The translations under genes and the position numbers were made by a program. A stretch of 22,951 nt of DNA, taken from the NCBI GenBank assembly GCA_023386635.1, contig JAEWJH010000035.1, positions 1 to 22,951 of the forward strand, in the 5' to 3' direction. The DNA is from Pseudomonadota bacterium. GTDB lineage: Bacteria; Pseudomonadota; Alphaproteobacteria; Rhizobiales; Xanthobacteraceae. Below, piece by piece: positions 6,696 through 13,605 of this stretch (positions are counted from its first letter, which is position 1; every line of letters starts with the position of its first letter). The notes below the pieces were generated by a model. That model was not told the DNA's origin, made no database searches, and saw only the letters and a program-made list of their open reading frames with translations.

Positions 6696-7685
6696 TCAGG
6701 CCGTCGCGCCGACCTCGTAGAGCTCGACCTTGAGGCCGTCGGGATCGGCCACATAGACCGTCAGGCCATACGGGCCATCATGCAGGTCCTGGAAGAACGT
6801 GACGCCGTTCTTCTTCAGCTTGTCGCGCAGCTTGCGCACGTCGTTGACCTCGAACGCCATGTGATCGATCTGGCGGTGGTCGGCCTTGCGGCCCTCCACC
6901 AGCGCGATGCCCTGGTGGAACGCGGTGAAGGCGCGTCCGTCCTGCAGCGGTTTGGCCGGACGAATCTTGAAGCCGAGCTGATCGACGTAGAACGCGATCG
7001 ACGTCTGCATGTTCTCGACCATCATCAGCATGTGGCCGTACTGCAGCGTGCGCGGCGCCGACTGGTCGGCGATCCAGCTTTCGATTTCCTTGGTGTCGGA
7101 CAGTTCGCAGAGATACTGCTTCCAGACCTTCTGCGCCGTCTGTTCCCACTCGGAGTTGACGCCGGAGATGCAGTCCGTGACCGCGACCACGTCGAAGTCG
7201 CGCAGATAGGCCTCGCGGATGCTGGTCTCGACGCAGGCATTGGTGGTGGTGCCGGTGACGAACAGGGTGCGGGTGCCGAGCATGCGCAGCAGCATATCGA
7301 GCCGCGTCTCGAAGAACGCGCCGAAACGATGCTTGCGGATGACCAGCGACGGATCCTTGGCCGCCAGCGGCTTCAGCTCGTCGACGATCTCCTCGTCCCA
7401 GGTGCCGGCGAGCGCGGAGACCTGCTTGCGCCGCGAGGTGTGACCGGCGAGCTTCTTGCGCGCGCGGCTGGCGTCGACGGCGAAATGCTCCTGGACGGTC
7501 CAGATCACCGGGATGTTGGCCTTGTGGCAGTTCTCGATCAGACGCTTCACATTCGGCGTGATCGCCGACAGGCGCTTGGTGTCGACCCCGGAAATCCCGA
7601 GCGTACCCTTGTCGTGGACAAAGGCGTTCTGCATGTCGATGACCAGCAGGGCAGAAGTCTTCAGATCGACGGCTTCGAGCGACAT
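6696..7685 (-). CDS. Isochorismatase-like cysteine hydrolase fused to a VOC (glyoxalase/dioxygenase-fold) domain
   Basis: 329 aa. Residues about 8-200 are an isochorismatase-family hydrolase (relatives include N-carbamoylsarcosine amidase, maleamate amidase and ureidoacrylate amidase). The catalytic triad is visible: Asp18 in LLVIDMQNAF, Lys118 in VIRKHRF, Cys151 in TTTNACVETS. Residues about 212-329 are a separate VOC domain. His218 (YGHMLMMV), His275 (IDHMAFEV) and Glu321 (VELYEV) sit where a 2-His-1-Glu metal site is expected, and YVADPDGLKVELYE is the typical ending. The start is the ATG at 7683-7685 with a strong AAGGAAGGA ribosome binding site; the frame stays open upstream only into the previous gene. 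It is the last gene of the leftward operon, 1 bp from the tautomerase. The amide or ureido hydrolase role is inferred from family and context. Confidence 0.85.
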   Translation of the reverse strand: MSLEAVDLKTSALLVIDMQNAFVHDKGTLGISGVDTKRLSAITPNVKRLIENCHKANIPVIWTVQEHFAVDASRARKKLAGHTSRRKQVSALAGTWDEEIVDELKPLAAKDPSLVIRKHRFGAFFETRLDMLLRMLGTRTLFVTGTTTNACVETSIREAYLRDFDVVAVTDCISGVNSEWEQTAQKVWKQYLCELSDTKEIESWIADQSAPRTLQYGHMLMMVENMQTSIAFYVDQLGFKIRPAKPLQDGRAFTAFHQGIALVEGRKADHRQIDHMAFEVNDVRKLRDKLKKNGVTFFQDLHDGPYGLTVYVADPDGLKVELYEVGATA

Positions 7686-7686
7686 G

Positions 7687-7881
7687 TCAGTGTCCTTCCT
7701 TATCAATGCCGAGAACGCCGGCGCGTCCCCAGCTATCCTTCGGCACGTCGTGGATCACGACATGCAGATGGTCCGGCTTGGCGTCGGCGTGTTCGACCAT
7801 GGCGTCGGTGATGGCGCGCACGAGCTTGCGCTTCTGCTCGACCGTGCGGCCTTCCCACATTTCGACGATGACGAATGGCAT
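7687..7881 (-). CDS. 4-oxalocrotonate tautomerase family protein
   Basis: 64 aa, the standard length of 4-OT subunits. It begins MPFVIVEMWEGRTVEQKRKL. Pro2 becomes the N-terminal catalytic proline after Met removal, and Arg12 lies where 4-OT has a substrate-binding arginine. The remaining fold (RAITDAMVEHADAKPDHLHV, then VIHDVPKDSWGRAGV) matches the family. Such enzymes move protons between enol and keto forms of unsaturated acids released by ring cleavage. The gene is 1 bp upstream of the isochorismatase-VOC gene and 12 bp after the unrecognised 219-aa gene, so it belongs to the same operon. The exact substrate is unknown. Confidence 0.88.
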   Translation of the reverse strand: MPFVIVEMWEGRTVEQKRKLVRAITDAMVEHADAKPDHLHVVIHDVPKDSWGRAGVLGIDKEGH

Positions 7882-7893
7882 GGGTCTCTCCTG

Positions 7894-8553
7894 TTAGCGG
7901 GACGCCCAGCGCGGAGGATCGCTGGCGAACCCGGTGACGAAATCATTGCCCGCGCGATCCTCGCCGCGCAGAAGCCAGAGCGGCCGCGTCGTATAGTTGA
8001 TCAGCAGCTGTTCCTGCATCGCGGTCCGGTTGGCGGGCGTGTTCGGATCGCGGCTGAAGGTGCTGCTCGCCGGCATGGCGCGGATCACGTAGAGCGGCGC
8101 ATCGTCGGCGACAAAACCGGCAGGCAGCGACAGGCCTTGCACATCCATCACATGCAGGGCCGGGCGCGCGCCGAGCGCGATCAGCGCCACCGCACCGGCG
8201 AGCGGCTTTGCCGGCCAGTAGCGGCCTTCGCGGCCGTCGGCGACGAAAGCGCGATAGTCGCGCGCGTGCAGATAGAGTTCGCTGTCCCATAAAACGATGT
8301 CGGGACCGATCACGCGCTCGAGCGCATCGGCCACCGGCGCGCTCTCGCACAGATCGAGGAAGCGCCACGGGTCGGTGAGCCCGGCCGCGAGACCCCAGGG
8401 ATTATGGATGCCGGACAGGCGTTCGCGGCGCGGCGGCGGCTGCATCGCGAGGAGGCGCGCGACGGCTTCCTGCGCCGGCCGCGCCAGCGCATCCGGCAGC
8501 GCGGCGCCGGCGGGACCAGCCTCGGCGCTGTCTCCGGTTGCGAGCGGCGGCAT
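7894..8553 (-). CDS. Unrecognised 219-aa protein, possibly distantly related to PhyH-type dioxygenases
   Basis: 219 aa starting MPPLATGDSAEAGPAG, 11 bp after the cyclic amidohydrolase stop. I do not recognise the family with confidence. The segment LSGIHNPWGL...DPWRFLDLCES (46-71) followed by VIGPDIVLWDSELYL (81-95) and an Arg/Trp-rich YWPAKPLAGAVALIAL (112-127) resembles part of phytanoyl-CoA dioxygenase-like proteins. However, no HxD...H iron triad is clear. The C-terminal part (NRTAMQEQLLINYTTRPLWL, then RGEDRAGNDFVTGF, about 175-209) is rich in charged and aromatic residues, as in a binding site. No signal peptide or membrane segment is seen. The frame stays open upstream to 9729, but that extension is out of frame with the real amidohydrolase. 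Operon position suggests an enzymatic or accessory role in the pathway. Confidence 0.72.
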   Translation of the reverse strand: MPPLATGDSAEAGPAGAALPDALARPAQEAVARLLAMQPPPRRERLSGIHNPWGLAAGLTDPWRFLDLCESAPVADALERVIGPDIVLWDSELYLHARDYRAFVADGREGRYWPAKPLAGAVALIALGARPALHVMDVQGLSLPAGFVADDAPLYVIRAMPASSTFSRDPNTPANRTAMQEQLLINYTTRPLWLLRGEDRAGNDFVTGFASDPPRWASR

Positions 8554-8564
8554 CGAGCGATCTC

Positions 8565-9911
8565 TTACGCAGGCACGGTGACGCAACGGCCGCGGCCGAA
8601 ACCGCTCTCGTCGACATGCCCGTCTTCCATCAGCACGGTGCCACGCGACACGGTCATCACCGGCCAGCCCTTGAGCTTCCAGCCGGTGTAGATGCAGGTG
8701 CCCTTGCCGGTGTGCTCGACGGTCTTTTCCTTCTCGAGATCGACCAGCACGAAGTCGGCGTCGGAGCCGGCCTGCAGCGTGCCTTTCTTCGGTGCGAGGC
8801 CGAAGCGGCGCGCCGGATTGTAGGAATTGAGCTGAACGAGACGGCTGAGCGACATGCCGCGCTGGTGCACGCCGAAGTGCAGCAGCAGCGACAATTCCCA
8901 CGGGAAGCTGACGACGCCCGGCAGTTCGTTCCAGAGGTCTTCGCCCTTTTTCGGAAAGAACGGCACATGGTCGGTGCCGAGGCTGTAGACCGAGCCGTTG
9001 AGGATGCCGTCCCACAGGCCGTCGAGATCTTCCTTCGGACGCAACGGCGGCGAAATTTTCGCGGTCATGTCGAGATCGGAATCGTAGCAGGTGCGGGTCA
9101 GGTAATGCGGGCAGGTCTCGACCGTGATGTCGAGGCCGCGGCCATGGGCTTCGGCGGCGAGCACCGGGCCCATGCCGACGGAGGTATGCACGAGATGCAG
9201 CGGGCAGCCGGTGCGCTCGGCGAGGAAAATCATGCGCCGGATCGTCTCGACCTCGCAGAACGACGGCCGCGATTCGGTATAGGCGCCGAGGTCCTGCCGG
9301 CCGGTCGCCTTCATCTCGGTCTTGAGCCAGGTCGCGATCTGCGTGTTCTCGCAGTGGACGTTGATCACCGCTTTGGGAATCTTGCTGATGATGCGCATCG
9401 CCGCATAGACCCAGCCGTCGGTGGCCGGAACGATGCCGATCGGATTGTCCGGCTCGTAGCCGAAATAGCACTTGAAGGAGCGCACGCCGGTCTTGGCGAC
9501 GATCTCCGGAATCTCCGCGATGTGCTCCTCGCGCTGGATGCCGAAGTGGAAGCCGAAGTCGATCAGCGAGTTCTGCTCGCCGAGTTCTTTCCGCTCCGCA
9601 TAGAACGGCAGGTAGGAGGGCTTCAGGTTGCGGATATAAAGGAGCGCGGTGGTCACGCCGCCCGACGCCGCGGCGGCGGTCTCGGTGCGCATGTCCTCGG
9701 CGTAGGGATATTTCACGCCGAGATGACAATGCGGGTCGATCACGCCCGGCATCAGCACCTTGTCCTTGGCGTCGATCTCGCGGGTGCCCTCCGGCAGCGC
9801 GCTGTCGGCGCCGACCGCGACGATCACGCCGTCCTTGACCGCCAGACCGCCATGGAATTCGCCGTCGTGCTGGACGACGCGCGCGTTACGAACGACGAGA
9901 TCCGCTTTCAT
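8565..9911 (-). CDS. Cyclic amidohydrolase (dihydroorotase / dihydropyrimidinase / allantoinase superfamily)
   Basis: 448 aa. These zinc enzymes open or close cyclic amides and imides such as hydantoins, dihydropyrimidines and allantoin. All metal-site residues of the binuclear type are present: His61 and His63 in GVIDPHCHLG, Lys147 (the carbamylated bridging lysine) in SFKCYFGY, His186 in NVHCEN, His242 in HLVHTS and Asp314 in GTDHVPF. ETCPHYL (265-271) is a further family motif. Start ATG 9909-9911 is chosen because its ATGA overlaps the stop of the upstream dpaA-like gene (9908-9911), and MKADLVVRNARVV is the usual N-terminus. It sits mid-operon in a catabolic cluster with no pyrimidine-biosynthesis genes, so a degradative hydantoinase-like activity is more likely than dihydroorotase. 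The substrate is unassigned. Confidence 0.87.
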   Translation of the reverse strand: MKADLVVRNARVVQHDGEFHGGLAVKDGVIVAVGADSALPEGTREIDAKDKVLMPGVIDPHCHLGVKYPYAEDMRTETAAAASGGVTTALLYIRNLKPSYLPFYAERKELGEQNSLIDFGFHFGIQREEHIAEIPEIVAKTGVRSFKCYFGYEPDNPIGIVPATDGWVYAAMRIISKIPKAVINVHCENTQIATWLKTEMKATGRQDLGAYTESRPSFCEVETIRRMIFLAERTGCPLHLVHTSVGMGPVLAAEAHGRGLDITVETCPHYLTRTCYDSDLDMTAKISPPLRPKEDLDGLWDGILNGSVYSLGTDHVPFFPKKGEDLWNELPGVVSFPWELSLLLHFGVHQRGMSLSRLVQLNSYNPARRFGLAPKKGTLQAGSDADFVLVDLEKEKTVEHTGKGTCIYTGWKLKGWPVMTVSRGTVLMEDGHVDESGFGRGRCVTVPA

Positions 9912-10798
9912 GTCCGCTTCTCCATCAACTCTTCGATCCGGCGGCTGATGCCAACCCATTGGCTGCGGCCGACGGTGATCGGCGCGCGGCTGCCGAGGCC
10001 TCGCGCCCAGACGAATTTCAATCCGAGATCGGCCGCCGCGTCGCGGTCGATGCCGCCGGGCGGCGCTGCCAGATCGACCAGCAGCGCGTGCTTCGGCAGC
10101 TTCTCCAGATGCGCCCGGGTGACGATCTGCGCCGGCACGCTGGAGATGACGATATCGGCGCCGGGCAGGGCGTCGCCCAGTGCGGTCAACTCGTGCGTTT
10201 CGGCCCCTGCGGCATACGCCATCGCGCGCTGCACCGGGTTGCGTGCCACGGCATGCAGCCGTGCGCCGAGCGCATAGAGCGTGCGCGTCACCAGCGAACC
10301 GATCGTGCCCTGACCGACCAGCACGATCTTGGCGCGGTGGATGGTGATGTCGGTGTTCTCGATGATGATCTTGAGCATGCCCTCGACGATGGCCTGCCCG
10401 CGCAGGAACATCAGGTCGTCATCCCACTCGTATTCGTGGATGGTGATGCCGAGCGCATCGCAATGGCCTTTAAGGTTATTGTCCGCCCAGCCGAGGATGA
10501 TGTGTCCTGGTTTGCGCATGCCATCGAGCATCGCGCGATCGGGAATAATCCGCTCCTGCACCGCCGGCGCGAACAGCGCGCCATCGGCGGCGATGCCCGG
10601 AATCGGAAACAGCGCGAAGTCCGCGTCGCGCAACGCGGCCGCGGCGCTGGCCGCGTGCTCGACGCCGGGGATGCCGCCTTCGGGCCACGGAAAACCATAG
10701 GCGCGCACGGTGGCGCCGGCCGCGACGGCGCAGCGGGCGATCTCCTGCTCGCGCCGGTCGCCGCCGACAATTGCGATATTGAGACCCTGCCAGCTCAT
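9908..10798 (-). CDS. Dipicolinate synthase subunit A-like NAD(P)-binding protein
   Basis: 296 aa, the length of Bacillus DpaA/SpoVFA, which it resembles across both domains. An N-terminal domain (IAIVGGDRREQEIARCA, 8-24) precedes a linking segment. The C-terminal Rossmann domain has VGQGTIGS (161-168) and DLAAPPGGIDRDAA (242-255), the latter close to the DpaA pattern vDlAS.PGG.D. AP.TVG near residue 272 also fits. In spore formers DpaA works with flavoprotein DpaB on a lysine-pathway intermediate. No DpaB is present here and the host type does not sporulate. It is coupled by 4-bp ATGA overlaps to the opine-dehydrogenase-like gene upstream and the amidohydrolase downstream. A role as a dehydrogenase on a cyclic imine or pyridine-dicarboxylate-like compound is inference. 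Confidence 0.78.
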   Translation of the reverse strand: MSWQGLNIAIVGGDRREQEIARCAVAAGATVRAYGFPWPEGGIPGVEHAASAAAALRDADFALFPIPGIAADGALFAPAVQERIIPDRAMLDGMRKPGHIILGWADNNLKGHCDALGITIHEYEWDDDLMFLRGQAIVEGMLKIIIENTDITIHRAKIVLVGQGTIGSLVTRTLYALGARLHAVARNPVQRAMAYAAGAETHELTALGDALPGADIVISSVPAQIVTRAHLEKLPKHALLVDLAAPPGGIDRDAAADLGLKFVWARGLGSRAPITVGRSQWVGISRRIEELMEKRT

Positions 10799-11883
10799 TG
10801 ACCCGTGACCTTTTTCAGAAGCTGCGATTTGGTGAGCCCGGCGATGCCCATGGACTCGGCGGTGCGACCGCCCGGCCGGAAATCGACGCCGCACAGCGAG
10901 CCGGCGAGATCGAACAGGGCACACGCGATCGGCACCTTCACCTCGGCGATCCGCGCGAGATCGAGGAACGGCAGCAGGCCGTGACCGAAATCCTCGCGGT
11001 AGTAGCGATGCTGCAGCGAGTTCGGACCCTTGATGCGCTTGTTGGCCTCGCCGCCGGCGATCGCCGCGACGAGGTCATTGCTGTCCTTGATGCCGGCCTC
11101 GACGGTGCCGATCAGCTTCATCTCGTCAACGATGTTCGGCAGCGTGAAGCCGAACGCCTCGGCGACGGCGCGCCGCTCGTCGTCAAGCTGGCGCATGACC
11201 CGCGCGACGCCCGGCGTCATGGCGTCGACATAGAAGGTGAAATTGCCTTCGCGCGCCTCGACCCAAGCGGCCGCGAGGATCGCGCCCGGCGGATGCAGCA
11301 CCATGTTGGCGTTGGCGAGGCTGCTCATCAGCACATTCGGCACCGGCGTCGCGCCGGGGAACAGTCTGGCCGCAAGTTCGAGCGCGCGTTCCGCGCCCGG
11401 CAATGCCGCTGCCCGGACCTGCTTGGCGCGGCCGGTGACCGTCACTTTGTCGGCGCTGTATTTGCGCGCGACGTAAGTGAGGGTCGAGAATTCGACGATC
11501 GGCGGCACCGCCGGGTTCACGCTGGCAAACGCATGGGCGAATTCCAGCGCGCCGCCGGTGTGGCCCGGATTGAGCAGCACCGGCTTGTCCTTCGGCCAGC
11601 CCGCTTTCGCCAGTTCGCGCGCGACGGACGCGTGCGACAGCGTCGGCAGCACGACCGCCGCGACCTCGACGCCGGCAATCGCCGCCGCGAGATCGGCGGT
11701 CATCAGCCGGGGATGCGCGACGCCTTCGCCGAGCACGCCGTCATAAGCGATGCCGCCCAGCGCCTCAAACGGCGCCAGGGTGTCCGCCGAGCGACTCCAG
11801 AACGAAACGTCGTGGCCGGCTTTCGTCAGTTCGGCAACCGCAGCGGCGCCGCCTGCGCCGCCGCCGATAACTGCGATTTTCAT
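10795..11883 (-). CDS. NAD/NADP octopine/nopaline dehydrogenase family protein
   Basis: 362 aa. Opine dehydrogenases join or split an amino acid and a 2-oxo acid through a secondary amine (reductive amination) using NAD(P)H. The start MKIAVIGGGAGG is the Rossmann dinucleotide-binding loop. The C-terminal alpha-helical domain begins near residue 187 with SSLANANMVLHPPGAIL, where His197 matches the catalytic histidine of the family. SLQHRYYREDFGHGLLPF (289-306) is also characteristic. ATG 11881-11883 is chosen because the Rossmann fold starts at once; longer forms add unrelated sequence. It lies 7 bp after the ABC ATPase gene and overlaps the DpaA-like gene by 4 bp. Direction of reaction and substrates are unknown. 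A catabolic imine/amine step is the simplest reading. Confidence 0.84.
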   Translation of the reverse strand: MKIAVIGGGAGGAAAVAELTKAGHDVSFWSRSADTLAPFEALGGIAYDGVLGEGVAHPRLMTADLAAAIAGVEVAAVVLPTLSHASVARELAKAGWPKDKPVLLNPGHTGGALEFAHAFASVNPAVPPIVEFSTLTYVARKYSADKVTVTGRAKQVRAAALPGAERALELAARLFPGATPVPNVLMSSLANANMVLHPPGAILAAAWVEAREGNFTFYVDAMTPGVARVMRQLDDERRAVAEAFGFTLPNIVDEMKLIGTVEAGIKDSNDLVAAIAGGEANKRIKGPNSLQHRYYREDFGHGLLPFLDLARIAEVKVPIACALFDLAGSLCGVDFRPGGRTAESMGIAGLTKSQLLKKVTGQ

Positions 11884-11890
11884 GAGTGAC

Positions 11891-12706
11891 TCAGTGCTCG
11901 ACGAGCACGCCCTTTGCCTCGAAGGTCTTGCGGATCTGCCGCACATAGTGCTGGAAGCCCGTGTTCTCGTGGATGCCGGTCCACAGGCGCGGGCGCGGCA
12001 GATCGATCGTCAGATCGAGATCGATGCGGCCCGGACGCGGCGACATCACCAGCACGCGGTCGGCGAGGAACACGGCTTCGTCGATGCCGTGGGTGATGAA
12101 CAGCACCGTGTTGCGCACGCGGCCCCACATGGCCTGCAGGTCCATGATCATCTGCTCGCGGGTGAGGGCGTCGAGCGCGCCGAACGGCTCATCCATCAGC
12201 AGCAGGCCCGGCTCCTGAATCAGCGCGCGGCAGATCGCGACGCGCTGACGCATGCCGCCGGACAGTTCGGACGGCATTTTGTTCTCGAAACCCTTGAGGC
12301 CGACCTGTTCCAGCAGCTTCGCCGCGGTTTCCTTGTAGCGCGCGCGGTCCTGATGCTTGATCTCGACCGGCAGCAGTACGTTGTCGATGACGTTGCGCCA
12401 GTACAGCATCAGATCGGTCTGGAACACGACGCCGACCTTGGGGTGTGGCTTGCGGATCGCCTGACCGTCGATGAGAATCTCTCCGGTGCTCAACGGAATG
12501 AGACCGGCCATCAGCGACAGCAGCGTGCTCTTGCCGCAGCCGGACGGGCCGACGATTGCGACGAAGCTGCCCGGCGCGATGTCGATATCCACTTGGTCGA
12601 GCGCGTGGACGTCGTCCTTGCCGCGCGTTTCGTAGGTTTTCGACACATTTTTGATTTTAACGGCCGCGCCCGCCTGGGTACGCAAGTCCGAAGAAATCGC
12701 ATTCAT
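11891..12706 (-). CDS. ABC transporter ATP-binding protein, NitT/TauT type
   Basis: 271 aa. This ATPase drives an importer of the nitrate/sulfonate/taurine/pyrimidine-precursor class. Elements in order: an N-terminal extension of about 16 residues, Walker A GPSGCGKST (53-61), Q-loop VVFQTD (Gln96), signature LSGGMRQR (148-155), Walker B LLLMDEPFGALD (168-179) and H-loop FITHGIDEA (His206). SsuB/TauB-like features include PSELSGGMRQRVAICRAL and the C-terminal SPRPGRI. It is the third gene of the leftward operon after the binding protein and permease, separated from the permease by 81 bp in which I see no clear terminator or promoter. Confidence 0.94.
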   Translation of the reverse strand: MNAISSDLRTQAGAAVKIKNVSKTYETRGKDDVHALDQVDIDIAPGSFVAIVGPSGCGKSTLLSLMAGLIPLSTGEILIDGQAIRKPHPKVGVVFQTDLMLYWRNVIDNVLLPVEIKHQDRARYKETAAKLLEQVGLKGFENKMPSELSGGMRQRVAICRALIQEPGLLLMDEPFGALDALTREQMIMDLQAMWGRVRNTVLFITHGIDEAVFLADRVLVMSPRPGRIDLDLTIDLPRPRLWTGIHENTGFQHYVRQIRKTFEAKGVLVEH

Positions 12707-12787
12707 ACGAGGTGCCTCTGTCAGCGAAACGTCAGGTGATGTCGTGCGCGCGAGCCGAGCGGTGTTTGGGGTCGCGCGGGAACGAGT

Positions 12788-13564
12788 CTATTTCGCAAGC
12801 TCGCGCTGGAACACGAAGCGGCTTTCGACCAGACTCAGGATGAAATAGAGCGCGACGCCGAGCAGCGAGATCACGACGACCGTCGCGAAGTTCAGCGCGG
12901 TGTCGAACCGGGCGTTGGCCTGCAATTGCAGATAGCCGAGGCCTTTTTCCGCGGCGACATATTCGCCGATGATCGCGCCGATGACGGCGAGGCTGATCGC
13001 CACCTTGAAGCCGCCGAAGACGCTGGGCAGCGCTGCCGGGAGGCGGATCTTGAAGAAGGTCTGCCATTCATTGGAGCCCATGGAGCGCACCAGATTGACC
13101 AGACCCTTGTCCAGCGACTGGAGACCCACCACGGTGGAGATGACGATGGGGAAGAACGAGATCAGGAACGCCAGCGCGATCTTCGGGCCCCAGCCGTAGC
13201 CGAGATAGAGCACCAGCAGCGGCGCCAGCGCGATCTTGGGAATGGTCTGCAGCGCGACCAGCATCGGATACATCGCGCGCTCGAACGGGCGCCAGTAGAA
13301 GATGGCGAGTGCGAGTGGAATGCCGATGAACACCCCGAGGCCGAAACCGGCGACCACTTCAAAGGCGGTGTAGACGGAATTGGTCGCCAGCAGATTGAAG
13401 TCGGTCACCAGGCGCTTGGCGATCAGTGACGGTGTCGGCAACACGAACTCGGACAGGCCGAGCAGGGGGACCGACACCTGCCAGATGACGATGATGGCGA
13501 TCGCCATAAGGGGCGCCGCAAGTGTTTCAACCAGGGATTCCCGCCATGCGCTCCGGTTGGCCAT
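12788..13564 (-). CDS. ABC transporter permease, NitT/TauT type
   Basis: 258 aa. An integral membrane component with about six hydrophobic segments (roughly 15-35, 65-90, 100-120, 127-147, 187-205 and 225-245). The cytoplasmic EAA-type loop VNLVRSMGSNEWQTFFKIRL (about 156-175), followed by PAALPSVF, contacts the ATPase. The SsuC/TauC-like pattern ALQTIPKIALAPLLVLYLGY precedes it. Start ATG 13562-13564 has GGGAGGA as ribosome binding site. This site is partly inside one arm of a 12-bp inverted repeat described separately. The downstream spacing to the ATPase gene is loose (81 bp), but the order SBP-permease-ATPase is standard. Confidence 0.93.
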   Translation of the reverse strand: MANRSAWRESLVETLAAPLMAIAIIVIWQVSVPLLGLSEFVLPTPSLIAKRLVTDFNLLATNSVYTAFEVVAGFGLGVFIGIPLALAIFYWRPFERAMYPMLVALQTIPKIALAPLLVLYLGYGWGPKIALAFLISFFPIVISTVVGLQSLDKGLVNLVRSMGSNEWQTFFKIRLPAALPSVFGGFKVAISLAVIGAIIGEYVAAEKGLGYLQLQANARFDTALNFATVVVISLLGVALYFILSLVESRFVFQRELAK

Positions 13565-13587
13565 GTGTGCCGTCCTCCCTGGTTGAA
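13526..13587 (-). repeat. 12-bp inverted repeat enclosing the permease start codon
   Basis: TTCAACCAGGGA (plus strand 13526-13537) and TCCCTGGTTGAA (13576-13587) are perfectly complementary, 38 nt apart. In the leftward mRNA the 5' arm contains the first part of the permease Shine-Dalgarno sequence (AGGGAGGA) and the loop holds the ATG. The second arm lies inside codons 10-13 of the permease. Such a stem could limit permease translation or couple it to translation of the upstream gene. Confidence 0.55.
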
Positions 13588-13605
13588 GCCGTTTGTCGCT
13601 TGTTG

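Noticed and set aside
6687..7811. Long plus-strand open frame opposite the isochorismatase-VOC gene
   Set aside because: Mirror frame of a gene with a clear catalytic triad; no ribosome binding site or recognisable domain.
7894..9729. One continuous open frame that could encode a 611-aa protein on the minus strand
   Set aside because: Only the last 219 codons look like protein. The upstream part is Arg/His-rich and out of frame with the well-supported cyclic amidohydrolase at 8565-9911.
9909..9958. Upstream start (16 extra residues) for the cyclic amidohydrolase
   Set aside because: The extension lies inside the preceding gene and adds unrelated residues; the ATG at 9909-9911 with ATGA coupling gives the family N-terminus.
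8538..10277. Long plus-strand open frame (579 codons) opposite the amidohydrolase and DpaA-like genes
   Set aside because: It is antisense to genes with intact catalytic motifs; its own translation is Arg/Asp/His-rich with no recognisable motif, typical of mirror frames in GC-rich DNA.
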